Assembly: GCF_004804315.1 (NCBI RefSeq)
Contig: NZ_SRXX01000017.1
Coordinates: forward strand, 1 to 64,000
Origin: Flagellimonas onchidii
GTDB lineage: Bacteria; Bacteroidota; Bacteroidia; Flavobacteriales; Flavobacteriaceae
Length of the DNA stretch: 64,000 nucleotides
Direction of reading: 5' to 3'
Made by a program: the position numbers and the translations under genes. The notes below the pieces were generated by a model. It had not been told where the DNA came from. It ran no database searches and saw only the letters and a list, made by a program, of their open reading frames with translations. The stretch's first letter is position 1; each line of letters begins with the position of its first letter. Positions 46,603 through 54,205 of the stretch are shown one piece after another.

Positions 46603-46812
46603 TTAGTTACATCCACATCCGCCTCCTGTTTTTCCCCCATTTGCTCCTGCCGACGCCTCTCTATAAATCTGGAAATTGGTCTCAAAACGCTCAGAAGTTT
46701 TTGCCCCCAATTGCATTTCACTGTCATTGAGATACACTTTGTCGTATTCTCGAACGGCAACACACGAACTGCTCAAAACCAGTAAAACAATGAAAAAGAT
46801 AAATTTTTGCAT
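46603..46812 (-). CDS. DUF4266 lipoprotein with Gly/Cys tail
   Basis: The 69-residue product has a lipoprotein signal with cysteine C17 (LVLSSSCVAV), the conserved segment YLNDSEMQLGAKTSERFETN, and a C-terminal tail GGKTGGGCGCN. It belongs to DUF4266. Members are found next to DUF3570, ApbE and thioredoxin genes, as here. The paired cysteines at the tip suggest metal binding or a redox exchange, which is inference; no biochemical role is known to me. Confidence 0.88.
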   Translation of the reverse strand: MQKFIFFIVLLVLSSSCVAVREYDKVYLNDSEMQLGAKTSERFETNFQIYREASAGANGGKTGGGCGCN

Positions 46813-46826
46813 CCTTTTATTGAACT

Positions 46827-47129
46827 TTATTTCAAATGTTTAGGAAAGTCCATTCTACCTCCCAAGACCCTCACTATGAAAATATCTTTCTTTTTTTTGT
46901 AATAAAAAATTACATGCGATTTAAAGCGGTATCGGAGTAACATTCTATTTTTGACGGCGACATAGTTTCTTCCCAATTCTGGCTTTTGCACAAGTTCTTC
47001 CATTACTTTTCTAAGACCACTGGCATATTTTAAAGATTGGGTTTCTCCAAAGTTCTCGATAGTGTATTTGGCAATGGACTTTATATCTTGTTTTGCCTTT
47101 GCACTGATTACATAGTTATTTTTTGGCAT
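46827..47129 (-). CDS. ParE/RelE-type toxin
   Basis: The 100-residue basic protein has the RelE/ParE fold pattern: ISAKAKQDIKSIAKYTIENF, a middle helix pair, and ELGRNYVAVKNRMLLRYRFK followed by HVIFYYKKKKDIFIVRVLGG. ParE toxins poison gyrase, RelE toxins cut mRNA on ribosomes; the sequence resembles the ParE side, but this cannot be settled by eye. Its start overlaps the antitoxin stop by 14 bases. Confidence 0.88.
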   Translation of the reverse strand: MPKNNYVISAKAKQDIKSIAKYTIENFGETQSLKYASGLRKVMEELVQKPELGRNYVAVKNRMLLRYRFKSHVIFYYKKKKDIFIVRVLGGRMDFPKHLK

Positions 47130-47367
47130 TATGCTCGCTTAGTGCCTCTTCCCAAATACTATCAATCGTTGCATCCGTAGGGCCACTTTCCATACCCTGT
47201 GTCAAAGCATCGTTTAATTCCACAATTCGCTTTCTACGTTCTTGGTCTTTACGGATAATATCTCTTATATACTCACTGTCATTGGTGTAAAAACCTTGCT
47301 CTATAAGACTTTTGACAAATGCATCTTGTTGTTCCGTAAATGTTATGGACTTTCTTATAACTGCCAT
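47116..47367 (-). CDS. ParD-type antitoxin
   Basis: The 83-residue protein begins with a ribbon-helix-helix DNA-binding segment (IRKSITFTEQQDAFVKSLIE, EYIRDIIRKDQERR) and ends in an acidic toxin-binding tail, the plan of ParD/CopG-like antitoxins. The gene comes first in the pair, and a 7-8 base dyad is directly upstream, as expected for autoregulation by the antitoxin-toxin complex. Confidence 0.88.
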   Translation of the reverse strand: MAVIRKSITFTEQQDAFVKSLIEQGFYTNDSEYIRDIIRKDQERRKRIVELNDALTQGMESGPTDATIDSIWEEALSEHNAKK

Positions 47368-47368
47368 A

Positions 47369-47397
47369 TTGAACCAATATTAATAATAATGGTTCAA
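47369..47397. promoter_or_regulatory. Operator dyad of the toxin-antitoxin pair
   Basis: TTGAACCA (47369-47376) and TGGTTCAA (47390-47397) are perfect inverted copies around 13 AT-only bases, two bases upstream of the antitoxin start. The AT-rich centre probably includes the promoter. Confidence 0.65.
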
Positions 47398-47431
47398 GTT
47401 AATCATTAAAAACGAGTTAGGCAACAATCGT

Positions 47432-47593
47432 TTATTTAAACTTTATGATGATAACAACAAGTAGCTGTATAATGATAAAGACTGCGGCCATAATATAAAT
47501 AACTTTCGAATCACCATTGAAACAATTTGCAATAAATCCTAGTATTTGCTCAATCACACTTAGAGTCTGTTTAAATTTATTGATTTTTCTCAA
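47432..47593 (-). CDS. Possible small membrane protein after apbE
   Basis: A 53-residue frame starts at a TTG overlapping the end of apbE and reads MRKINKFKQTLSVIEQILGF, a short polar part, then one transmembrane helix (MAAVFIIIQLLVVIIIKFK). A GTG start 12 codons later is an alternative. The hydrophobic end and basic start are protein-like, but the non-ATG start and lack of a known family make it uncertain. Confidence 0.3.
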   Translation of the reverse strand: MRKINKFKQTLSVIEQILGFIANCFNGDSKVIYIMAAVFIIIQLLVVIIIKFK

Positions 47594-48569
47594 ACAAGAT
47601 CCCTGAGCTTTTGTGGATTTTATTGTTCGAATCCACCACTACCACTTCGACCCCATCAATTTGGTTTATGAGATGAACCCCGATATCCTTTCCCATAATG
47701 AATATGGCCGTTGCCAAGGCATCGCACAGCTCCGCATTTTTCGCAAATACTGAAACACTATTGATTCCGGATGTAGGATAACCAGTTCGAGGATCAATGA
47801 TATGTGAATATTTTTTGTCGTTTATTATGATGTATTTCTCATAATTCCCTGAAGTTGCCACTGAGGATTCAATCACGGGCAACCAACTAAACACTTTTTC
47901 TTTGCTCAAAGGATTGGCAATTCCAACCAGCCATTTCTCCCCTGTTACCTTTGTCCCCCAGGTGGTGAGATCTCCAGATGCATTTATAATACCTCCTTTT
48001 ACCTGTTTGGACACCATCAGTTCTTTAGCTTTATCAGCGGCATATCCCTTCCCTATGGCACCAAAACCTATACGCATTCCCTTTTCTTTAAGAAAAACCG
48101 TTTGTTCATCAGGATCCAAGATTATTTTTTTATGACCAATTTTGGCAATGGAACGTTTTATCTCGCCTTCGGAAGGCAATCCCTTCATGGTTCCATCAAA
48201 CTTCCAGATGTTGTCCATTGAAGCATATGAGATGTCAAAAGCTCCATCCGTAATTTCTGAAATCTTTTTGGCCCTCTCAATCAATCCATAAAGTTCAGGA
48301 CTTACTTTGATAGGTTTGATCCCGGCATTTTTATTGATCGATGCCGTTTCCGAATTTTCATCCCAAGAAGATATGATTTTCTCTATACGCTTAATTTCGG
48401 AAGCCGCTTCATCAATATTGATATATCCAATTTCTTCGTTTGGGGCCACAACCGTTATTTCGAACCGGGTTCCCATGAGCTTCATGGTTCTTTTTACCAT
48501 TACATCTTTCTGTTGGCCATAAGTGGCCAATAAAAAAATGCAGGAAAAGAGGGAGCAGACCAATTTCAT
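47577..48569 (-). CDS. apbE: FAD:protein FMN transferase (ApbE)
   Basis: ApbE attaches FMN covalently to threonine or serine of extracytoplasmic redox proteins. The 330-residue protein has a signal peptide (about 1-18), then MGTRFEITVV, the conserved GFGAIGKGYAADKAKELM, NASGDLTTWG and the DPRTGYPTSG loop with DALATAIFIMG, all family hallmarks. Its start overlaps the thioredoxin stop by four bases. It is thus tied to the Rieske-thioredoxin genes upstream and the DUF4266/DUF3570 genes downstream. Confidence 0.94.
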   Translation of the reverse strand: MKLVCSLFSCIFLLATYGQQKDVMVKRTMKLMGTRFEITVVAPNEEIGYINIDEAASEIKRIEKIISSWDENSETASINKNAGIKPIKVSPELYGLIERAKKISEITDGAFDISYASMDNIWKFDGTMKGLPSEGEIKRSIAKIGHKKIILDPDEQTVFLKEKGMRIGFGAIGKGYAADKAKELMVSKQVKGGIINASGDLTTWGTKVTGEKWLVGIANPLSKEKVFSWLPVIESSVATSGNYEKYIIINDKKYSHIIDPRTGYPTSGINSVSVFAKNAELCDALATAIFIMGKDIGVHLINQIDGVEVVVVDSNNKIHKSSGILFEKNQ

Positions 48570-49000
48570 TTCACAAAACTGTTCAAGAGTGAAATGAACT
48601 CCATTGGAGTGCTTTTTTTATTGAAACCGGTTTTGCCCAAAACTGATTTTTCTTTATCCAATACCACAACCAAGGGAAAGTGTCCCTTTGGATTGAATTG
48701 CTCAGCCAGTGATTTGTTTGAATTGGACAATTCAAGAGGAAGTTTGTTTTTTTTCTTTCTTGGGAAATCGGCATTGTATAGAACAAAATTGGATTTCGCA
48801 TAGTTCTTAAAATCCTGGGAATCCAAAATATTTCGTTTAAATCGAATGCAGGGAGCACACCAATCCGAACCAGAAAATACCAAAACTATTGGCTTTTCAT
48901 TTGTATTGGCCAACTCCAGAGCGTCATCAAAGCTTTGTTGCCACTGCGCTTGAAGTGTACCATAGATAAGTAAGAATGCGATAAGCAATAAAGGTTTCAT
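48566..49000 (-). CDS. Exported thioredoxin-like protein (WCAPC)
   Basis: The 144-residue protein has a signal peptide (ending LQAQ near 19) and one thioredoxin fold with the active site WCAPC (C48, C51) in FSGSDWCAPCIRFK. The variant is that of the DsbD-gamma/thioredoxin_7 group found in periplasmic redox systems. It is translationally coupled to apbE, which suggests it keeps a partner of the cluster reduced, perhaps the cysteines of DUF4266. Confidence 0.9.
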   Translation of the reverse strand: MKPLLLIAFLLIYGTLQAQWQQSFDDALELANTNEKPIVLVFSGSDWCAPCIRFKRNILDSQDFKNYAKSNFVLYNADFPRKKKNKLPLELSNSNKSLAEQFNPKGHFPLVVVLDKEKSVLGKTGFNKKSTPMEFISLLNSFVK

Positions 49001-49025
49001 AGCTCAAGTAGGTTTTAAGCAAAAG

Positions 49026-49490
49026 TTATTCAAAAACCCTTAGAGTTGTACCATCGAGTTCGGTGTTGAACACTTTCAAAGCTCTAGCAGGGTTGCTATC
49101 AACTTGATTTAAGGGAGTTCCATCTTGACCAAAACGCGAACCATGCACGTCACAATAGAAAATTCCGTTATCCTGGCTTACAAACTCTACCTCGGCATAC
49201 CCTTTATGACTGCAAATTAAACTTGCAGCCACCAAATTGCCTTCCAGATTACGGGCGACCACAATATCTGTCAATCCGTTTTCGGCCACATTAGATGCGA
49301 CTTCAATAAATCCTCCATTGCTGGCCAATGCCGCCGCAGAGGATGAGGACAAATCGACTGTGAAATCAACCCCCGAAGGCACAATTCGGTCACCTCCTTC
49401 AGCATCTTTTGAGCAACCTTTTAAACAAGGGAATGTTAAGGCAAATGCAGCACTTGCTCCTAAACTTCGCAGAAAATCTTTTCTTTCCAT
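49026..49490 (-). CDS. Rieske 2Fe-2S protein, membrane-anchored
   Basis: The 154-residue protein has a signal or anchor segment (about 10-26, with cysteines C22 and C26 near a lipobox-like site) and one Rieske domain. The cluster ligands are CSH (C93, H95) and CDVH (C113, H116). It is the first gene of the run with thioredoxin, apbE and the DUF4266/DUF3570 genes. It is a candidate electron carrier for that system. Confidence 0.9.
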   Translation of the reverse strand: MERKDFLRSLGASAAFALTFPCLKGCSKDAEGGDRIVPSGVDFTVDLSSSSAAALASNGGFIEVASNVAENGLTDIVVARNLEGNLVAASLICSHKGYAEVEFVSQDNGIFYCDVHGSRFGQDGTPLNQVDSNPARALKVFNTELDGTTLRVFE

Positions 49491-49536
49491 AGTGTGGGGT
49501 TTATAGAAAGAACGTTAATTTAAAGTGATTCGTATA

Positions 49537-50715
49537 CTAATACTCGAACTTGCCAAATTCGCTTTGAATGGTCAATTTTTTATGGTCAGATGCCTCTACT
49601 TTTCCAATGATTCTGGCATCTACATCGAAGCTTTTAGAAATAGATATGATCTCTTCTGCAATTGCCTCATCAATATATAACTCCATTCTATGTCCACAGT
49701 TAAAAACCTGATACATTTCTTTCCAGTCGGTACTGGATTGTTCTTGTATCAACTTAAACAAGGGAGGAATTGGGAACATATTATTTTTAATAATATGTAG
49801 ACTGTCCACAAAATGAAGAATTTTAGTTTGAGCGCCTCCGCTGCAATGTACCATACCGTGAATCTCATTAGAGGAGTACTTTTCCAAAATCTTTTTTATG
49901 ATAGGAGCATAGGTTCTTGTGGGAGATAAAACCAGTTTGCCCGCATCCAAAGGGGAATTTTCTACAGTATCCGTTAGTTTGGTATTTCCTGAGTAAACGA
50001 GCTCTTCGGGTACTGAAGCATCAAAACTTTCGGGATACTTTTCAGCCAAATATTTTGCAAAAACATCATGTCGGGCAGAGGTTAAGCCATTACTTCCCAT
50101 TCCACCATTATATTCGGTTTCGTAAGTAGCTTGACCAAATGAAGCCAACCCAACAATAACATCACCAGCTTTAATATTTGCGTTGTCTATCACCTTGCTC
50201 TTTTCGACTCTTGCTGTAACTGTAGAATCAACTATGATAGTGCGAACCAAATCCCCAACATCTGCTGTTTCCCCTCCTGTGGAATGAATGGTAATGCCGT
50301 GCTTTTTTAAATCTGAAATCAATTCTTCGGTTCCATTGATAATAGCAGAGATAACTTCGCCCGGAATCAAATTTTTATTCCTCCCAATTGTAGACGACAG
50401 CATGATATTGTCCGTAGCACCCACACAGATCAGGTCATCAACGTTCATGATCAGCGCATCTTGGGCAATACCTTTCCAAACAGAGACATCCCCAGTTTCT
50501 TTCCAGTACATATAGGCCAAAGAAGATTTAGTACCGGCACCGTCAGCATGCATTACCAGACAATGATCTTCACTGCCTGTGAGATGATCTGGCACTATTT
50601 TGCAAAAGGCTTTGGGAAAAAGCCCTTTATCAATATTCTTAATGGCGTTATGGACATCTTCCTTAGATGCGGAAACCCCTCTTTGGGCATATCTTTTACT
50701 AGTGTCTGAAGACAT
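49537..50715 (-). CDS. purM: Phosphoribosylformylglycinamidine cyclo-ligase (AIR synthetase), Bacteroidota type
   Basis: PurM forms AIR in purine synthesis. The start was set at MSSDTSKRYAQRGV. The 392-residue protein has the PurM/ThiL fold: HADGAGTKSSLAYMYW, the DALIMNVDDLICVGA stretch, and STGGETADVGD. It is longer than the E. coli enzyme and matches the Bacteroidota form. It lies directly downstream of the GSIII gene (27 bases), which may put purine and glutamine synthesis in one transcript. Confidence 0.9.
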   Translation of the reverse strand: MSSDTSKRYAQRGVSASKEDVHNAIKNIDKGLFPKAFCKIVPDHLTGSEDHCLVMHADGAGTKSSLAYMYWKETGDVSVWKGIAQDALIMNVDDLICVGATDNIMLSSTIGRNKNLIPGEVISAIINGTEELISDLKKHGITIHSTGGETADVGDLVRTIIVDSTVTARVEKSKVIDNANIKAGDVIVGLASFGQATYETEYNGGMGSNGLTSARHDVFAKYLAEKYPESFDASVPEELVYSGNTKLTDTVENSPLDAGKLVLSPTRTYAPIIKKILEKYSSNEIHGMVHCSGGAQTKILHFVDSLHIIKNNMFPIPPLFKLIQEQSSTDWKEMYQVFNCGHRMELYIDEAIAEEIISISKSFDVDARIIGKVEASDHKKLTIQSEFGKFEY

Positions 50716-50742
50716 TATGCGAGTTTTGCGCAAAAATAGGCG

Positions 50743-52920
50743 TTACTTGGCAAATAGCAACTCCCTATACTTTGTAAATGGCCAAAGGTTATCTGAAATC
50801 AATTTTTCCAATGTGTCGGATTGTTCGCGGATGGTATCAAAATAAGGTTTGACATTGTCGCAATAGGACTGCGCTTTTTTATTTATCGTAGACAAGCCAT
50901 TTGCTCGTTTTCGCACCATTGTCATTTCATCCGTAAGCTTTTTTATCGCTACAATATGCTCCCCTATTTGCTCAAGGATGTTCAATTGGCTTTCTGCAAA
51001 TTTCTTATGGGCTGCGCCATAAACTTCCCTTAAACCGTTCACATTTTCAAGCAATACATTTTGGTACGCAATGGCCGAAGGAACAATATGCCCATAGACC
51101 ATCTCTTCCAAAACCCTTCCTTCAATCTGCAAGTGCAAAACATAGGCCTCCAGCTCCACTTCTTGATGGGCTTTGAGCTCCACTTCGCTCATGACCGCCA
51201 TATCCTTGAAAAGTGCTATACTGTCTTTGGCTGTAAGTATCTGAAGTGCCTCGGGAGTATTTTTGTTGTTGCTCAGCTTCCTTTTTCTGGCTTCATCCTT
51301 CCATTCCTGGCCATATCCATCACCATCAAAACGAATTCGCTTTGAGGTTTTTATGTATTCTCGAAGCACATTGAAGACCGCTTCATCCTTTTTCAAGTTT
51401 TTCTTATCGATCAACGCATCCACTTCCTTTTTGAAGTCAGTAAGCTGCTTGGCCACGATGGTGTTCAAAATGGTCATTGGCTTAGCACAGTTAGTTTTTG
51501 ACCCTACCCCCCTCATTTCGAACTTGTTTCCCGTAAAAGCGAAGGGAGAAGTTCTGTTTCTGTCCGTGTTGTCCAATAAAATCTCCGGAATCTTTCCAAC
51601 AACATTCAGCTTGAGCTCTGTTTTTTCCTCTGGAGACAATTTTCCTTTGGAAACTCCTTCCAATTCGTCCAACACATCACTCAATTGCTTCCCTATAAAT
51701 ATAGAAAGGATGGATGGAGGTGCCTCGTTGGCCCCTAACCTATGATCATTGCTGGCAGAAGCAATGGAAGAGCGAAGTAATTCCTCATAAGTGTCCACAG
51801 CCTTAATGGTGTTTACAAAAAAGGTCAGAAACTGAAGGTTTTTCATGGGCGTTGACCCAGGGCTGAGCAAATTGACCCCAGTATCCGTTTCCAACGACCA
51901 GTTATTATGTTTCCCTGAGCCGTTGACACCAGCAAAAGGTTTTTCATGAAAAAGCACCATGAAGTTATGCTTATCTGCAATCTCTTCCATAACATCCATC
52001 AACAATAAATTATGGTCTACGGATAGATTGGCTTCTTCATATACGGGCGCCAATTCAAATTGGTTTGGAGCCACTTCGTTATGTCTCGTTTTTACAGGAA
52101 TCCCTAATTTGGTGCACTGTTTTTCCAAATCGCTCATAAAGGCAAGCACCCTACTTGGAATTACCCCAAAATAATGGTCATCCAACTGCTGTCCCTTTGC
52201 TGCTGATGCTCCAACGAGGGTACGCCCCGTCATTACGATATCCAATCTAGACTTGGCCAATGCCTTATCTATTAAAAAGTATTCTTGCTCCCATCCGAGT
52301 GTGGCATAAACTTTTCTAACATTTTTATCGAAATATTGTGCTACTCCGGTTGCCGCTTCGTCAATCGCATGAAGCGCTCGAAGCAATGGAGCCTTGTTGT
52401 CCAACGCTTCTCCGGTATAAGCGACAAAAATAGTAGGGATACAAAGAGTGGTTTTATACACAAAAGCAGGAGAAGTTGGGTCCCATGCAGTGTATCCCCT
52501 TGCTTCAAAAGTGTTGCGCAATCCTCCACTTGGAAAACTGGAAGCGTCGGGTTCTTGCTGCACCAACTGCGCTCCACCAAATTTTTCCATTGCCCTTCCG
52601 TCCGGTAAAATATCAAAAAAAGCATCATGTTTTTCCGCCGTGGCTCCTGTCAGGGGCTGAAACCAATGTGTATAATGTGTAGCTCCGACCGACAAGGCCC
52701 ATGCTTTCATTCCTTCGGCTACTTGATCCGCAATCTTTCTATCAATTTTAGTTCCTTGAAATATGGCCGATTTTACTTTTTCGAATGCTTCTTTGGTCAA
52801 AAATTGCAACATTCGCTCTTCATTGAACACATTTTTACCGAATAGTTCAGACCGTCTTCCAGTCTCCTCTACTTCGATATGAGTCCTTTTACCGCTATCC
52901 TGTAAGGCCTGAAATCTCAT
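50743..52920 (-). CDS. glnN: Glutamine synthetase type III
   Basis: GSIII makes glutamine from glutamate and ammonium and is the main form in Bacteroidota. The 725-residue protein matches the length of the GSIII group. Visible parts are GWEQEYFLIDKALAKSRLD, HNEVAPNQFELAPVYEEANL and FAGVNGSGKHNNWSLETDTG with the catalytic metal and glutamate residues, and the long helical C-terminal part special to GSIII. It is divergent from a GSII gene. Confidence 0.95.
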   Translation of the reverse strand: MRFQALQDSGKRTHIEVEETGRRSELFGKNVFNEERMLQFLTKEAFEKVKSAIFQGTKIDRKIADQVAEGMKAWALSVGATHYTHWFQPLTGATAEKHDAFFDILPDGRAMEKFGGAQLVQQEPDASSFPSGGLRNTFEARGYTAWDPTSPAFVYKTTLCIPTIFVAYTGEALDNKAPLLRALHAIDEAATGVAQYFDKNVRKVYATLGWEQEYFLIDKALAKSRLDIVMTGRTLVGASAAKGQQLDDHYFGVIPSRVLAFMSDLEKQCTKLGIPVKTRHNEVAPNQFELAPVYEEANLSVDHNLLLMDVMEEIADKHNFMVLFHEKPFAGVNGSGKHNNWSLETDTGVNLLSPGSTPMKNLQFLTFFVNTIKAVDTYEELLRSSIASASNDHRLGANEAPPSILSIFIGKQLSDVLDELEGVSKGKLSPEEKTELKLNVVGKIPEILLDNTDRNRTSPFAFTGNKFEMRGVGSKTNCAKPMTILNTIVAKQLTDFKKEVDALIDKKNLKKDEAVFNVLREYIKTSKRIRFDGDGYGQEWKDEARKRKLSNNKNTPEALQILTAKDSIALFKDMAVMSEVELKAHQEVELEAYVLHLQIEGRVLEEMVYGHIVPSAIAYQNVLLENVNGLREVYGAAHKKFAESQLNILEQIGEHIVAIKKLTDEMTMVRKRANGLSTINKKAQSYCDNVKPYFDTIREQSDTLEKLISDNLWPFTKYRELLFAK

Positions 52921-52948
52921 AATTGATATCCTTTTTCCAATTAAAACA

Positions 52949-52956
52949 CAAATCTA
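52949..52956 (-). promoter_or_regulatory. Candidate -7 box of the GSIII promoter
   Basis: On the minus strand TAGATTTG matches TAnnTTTG and lies 28 bases before the GSIII start. Confidence 0.45.
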
Positions 52957-53006
52957 CAATTAACAATTTAATAATATATCGTTGAAAAATTACTTTTTTT
53001 TCATTT

Positions 53007-53028
53007 CACCCCGTAAAAAATAGGGGTA
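53007..53028. promoter_or_regulatory. Inverted repeat between GSIII and GSII, candidate nitrogen-control operator
   Basis: CACCCCGT, six A, then TAGGGGTA: the right arm and spacer length equal those of the repeat at 28590-28613 upstream of glnK, and the left arm matches at its ACCCC core. It lies between the two divergent genes, 86 bases from the GSIII start and 111 from the GSII start. Confidence 0.5.
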
Positions 53029-53094
53029 ATAAAAAAAATGATGCATAATTTGGGTTTTTAACCCTTATAAATCAATATTATCATTGGAAAAATA

Positions 53095-53102
53095 TATTTT
53101 TG
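53095..53102 (+). promoter_or_regulatory. Candidate -7 box of the GSII promoter
   Basis: TATTTTTG matches TAnnTTTG and lies 37 bases before the GSII start. Confidence 0.4.
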
Positions 53103-53139
53103 TCGTTGAATTATTTGAGAACAAATAACTACCGGAATT

Positions 53140-54150
53140 ATGAGCAAATCTAAATTAGAGTACATCTGGTTGGATGGATATACACCAACCGCGAACCTGA
53201 GAAGCAAGACTAAAATTGAAGAGGATTTTAGTGGTAAGTTAGAGGACTGCCCAATGTGGTCTTTTGATGGAAGTTCAACACAACAAGCGGAAGGCGGATC
53301 ATCTGACTGTCTTTTAAAGCCTGTTGCTATTTATCCAGATCCTGCAAGAATCAATGGATACTTGGTTATGACAGAGGTTTTGAATGCCGATGGAACTCCA
53401 CACGAATCAAATTCCAGAGCTACTATTGACGATCCAGATGCTGATTTCTGGTTTGGTTTTGAGCAAGAGTACTTTATCATGGATGTAAACACACAGCTTC
53501 CTCTAGGTTTCCCTATTGGTGGTTACCCTGGACCTCAAGGTCTATATTACTGCTCTGTAGGTGGAAAAAACACTTGGGGTAGAGATTTGGTAGAAGAACA
53601 TGCTAACCAATGTATTGAAGCTGGACTTAACTTTGAAGGTATAAACCAAGAAGTTGCAGCTGGTCAATGGGAATTCCAATTGTTTGCCAAGGGAGCTCAA
53701 AAAGCTGGAGACGAAATTTGGATCGCCAGATACTTATTAGATCGTTTGACCGAATCTTACGGTTACTATATTGAATACCACCCAAAACCTGTTAAAGGAG
53801 ATTGGAATGGTTCAGGTATGCACGCCAACTTCTCTAACACTACTTTAAGAACTTGTGGTTCTAAAGAGACATATGAGAAAATTTGTGAAGCCTTTAGACC
53901 TGTGGCCAAAGAACACATTGAGGTTTATGGGGAATTCAATGACCAACGTTTGACTGGATTGCACGAGACCGCTTCCATCAATGACTTTAGCTATGGAGTT
54001 TCTGACCGTGGTGCTTCTATCCGTATTCCTATCCTTACTGTTGAAAAAGGATGGAAAGGATGGTTGGAAGATCGTAGACCAGCATCAAACGGTGACCCAT
54101 ACAAAATTGCAGCTAGAATTATCAAAACTGTTAAGTCTGCAGATGTATAG
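53140..54150 (+). CDS. Glutamine synthetase, eukaryotic-like type II
   Basis: The 336-residue enzyme is of the short, eukaryotic-like GSII class: EYIWLDGYTPTANLRSKTK, WSFDGSSTQQAEG, FGFEQEYFIMD, GDWNGSGMHANFSNTTLR and DRGASIRIP carry the substrate and metal-binding residues. GSII is half the length of GSIII and unrelated in its C-terminal part. It is divergent from GSIII with a shared upstream region, implying joint but possibly opposite control by nitrogen. A terminator follows. Confidence 0.94.
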   Translation: MSKSKLEYIWLDGYTPTANLRSKTKIEEDFSGKLEDCPMWSFDGSSTQQAEGGSSDCLLKPVAIYPDPARINGYLVMTEVLNADGTPHESNSRATIDDPDADFWFGFEQEYFIMDVNTQLPLGFPIGGYPGPQGLYYCSVGGKNTWGRDLVEEHANQCIEAGLNFEGINQEVAAGQWEFQLFAKGAQKAGDEIWIARYLLDRLTESYGYYIEYHPKPVKGDWNGSGMHANFSNTTLRTCGSKETYEKICEAFRPVAKEHIEVYGEFNDQRLTGLHETASINDFSYGVSDRGASIRIPILTVEKGWKGWLEDRRPASNGDPYKIAARIIKTVKSADV

Positions 54151-54176
54151 TGTACAAATTAATTGTTGATAGTGTT

Positions 54177-54204
54177 TAAGCCGCCCTTTTTGGGCGGTTT
54201 TTTT
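54177..54204 (+). terminator. Rho-independent terminator
   Basis: CCGCCC and GGGCGG pair around five T and are followed by seven T; it ends the GSII transcript and is next to the convergent antiporter stop. Confidence 0.9.
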
Positions 54205-54205
54205 G

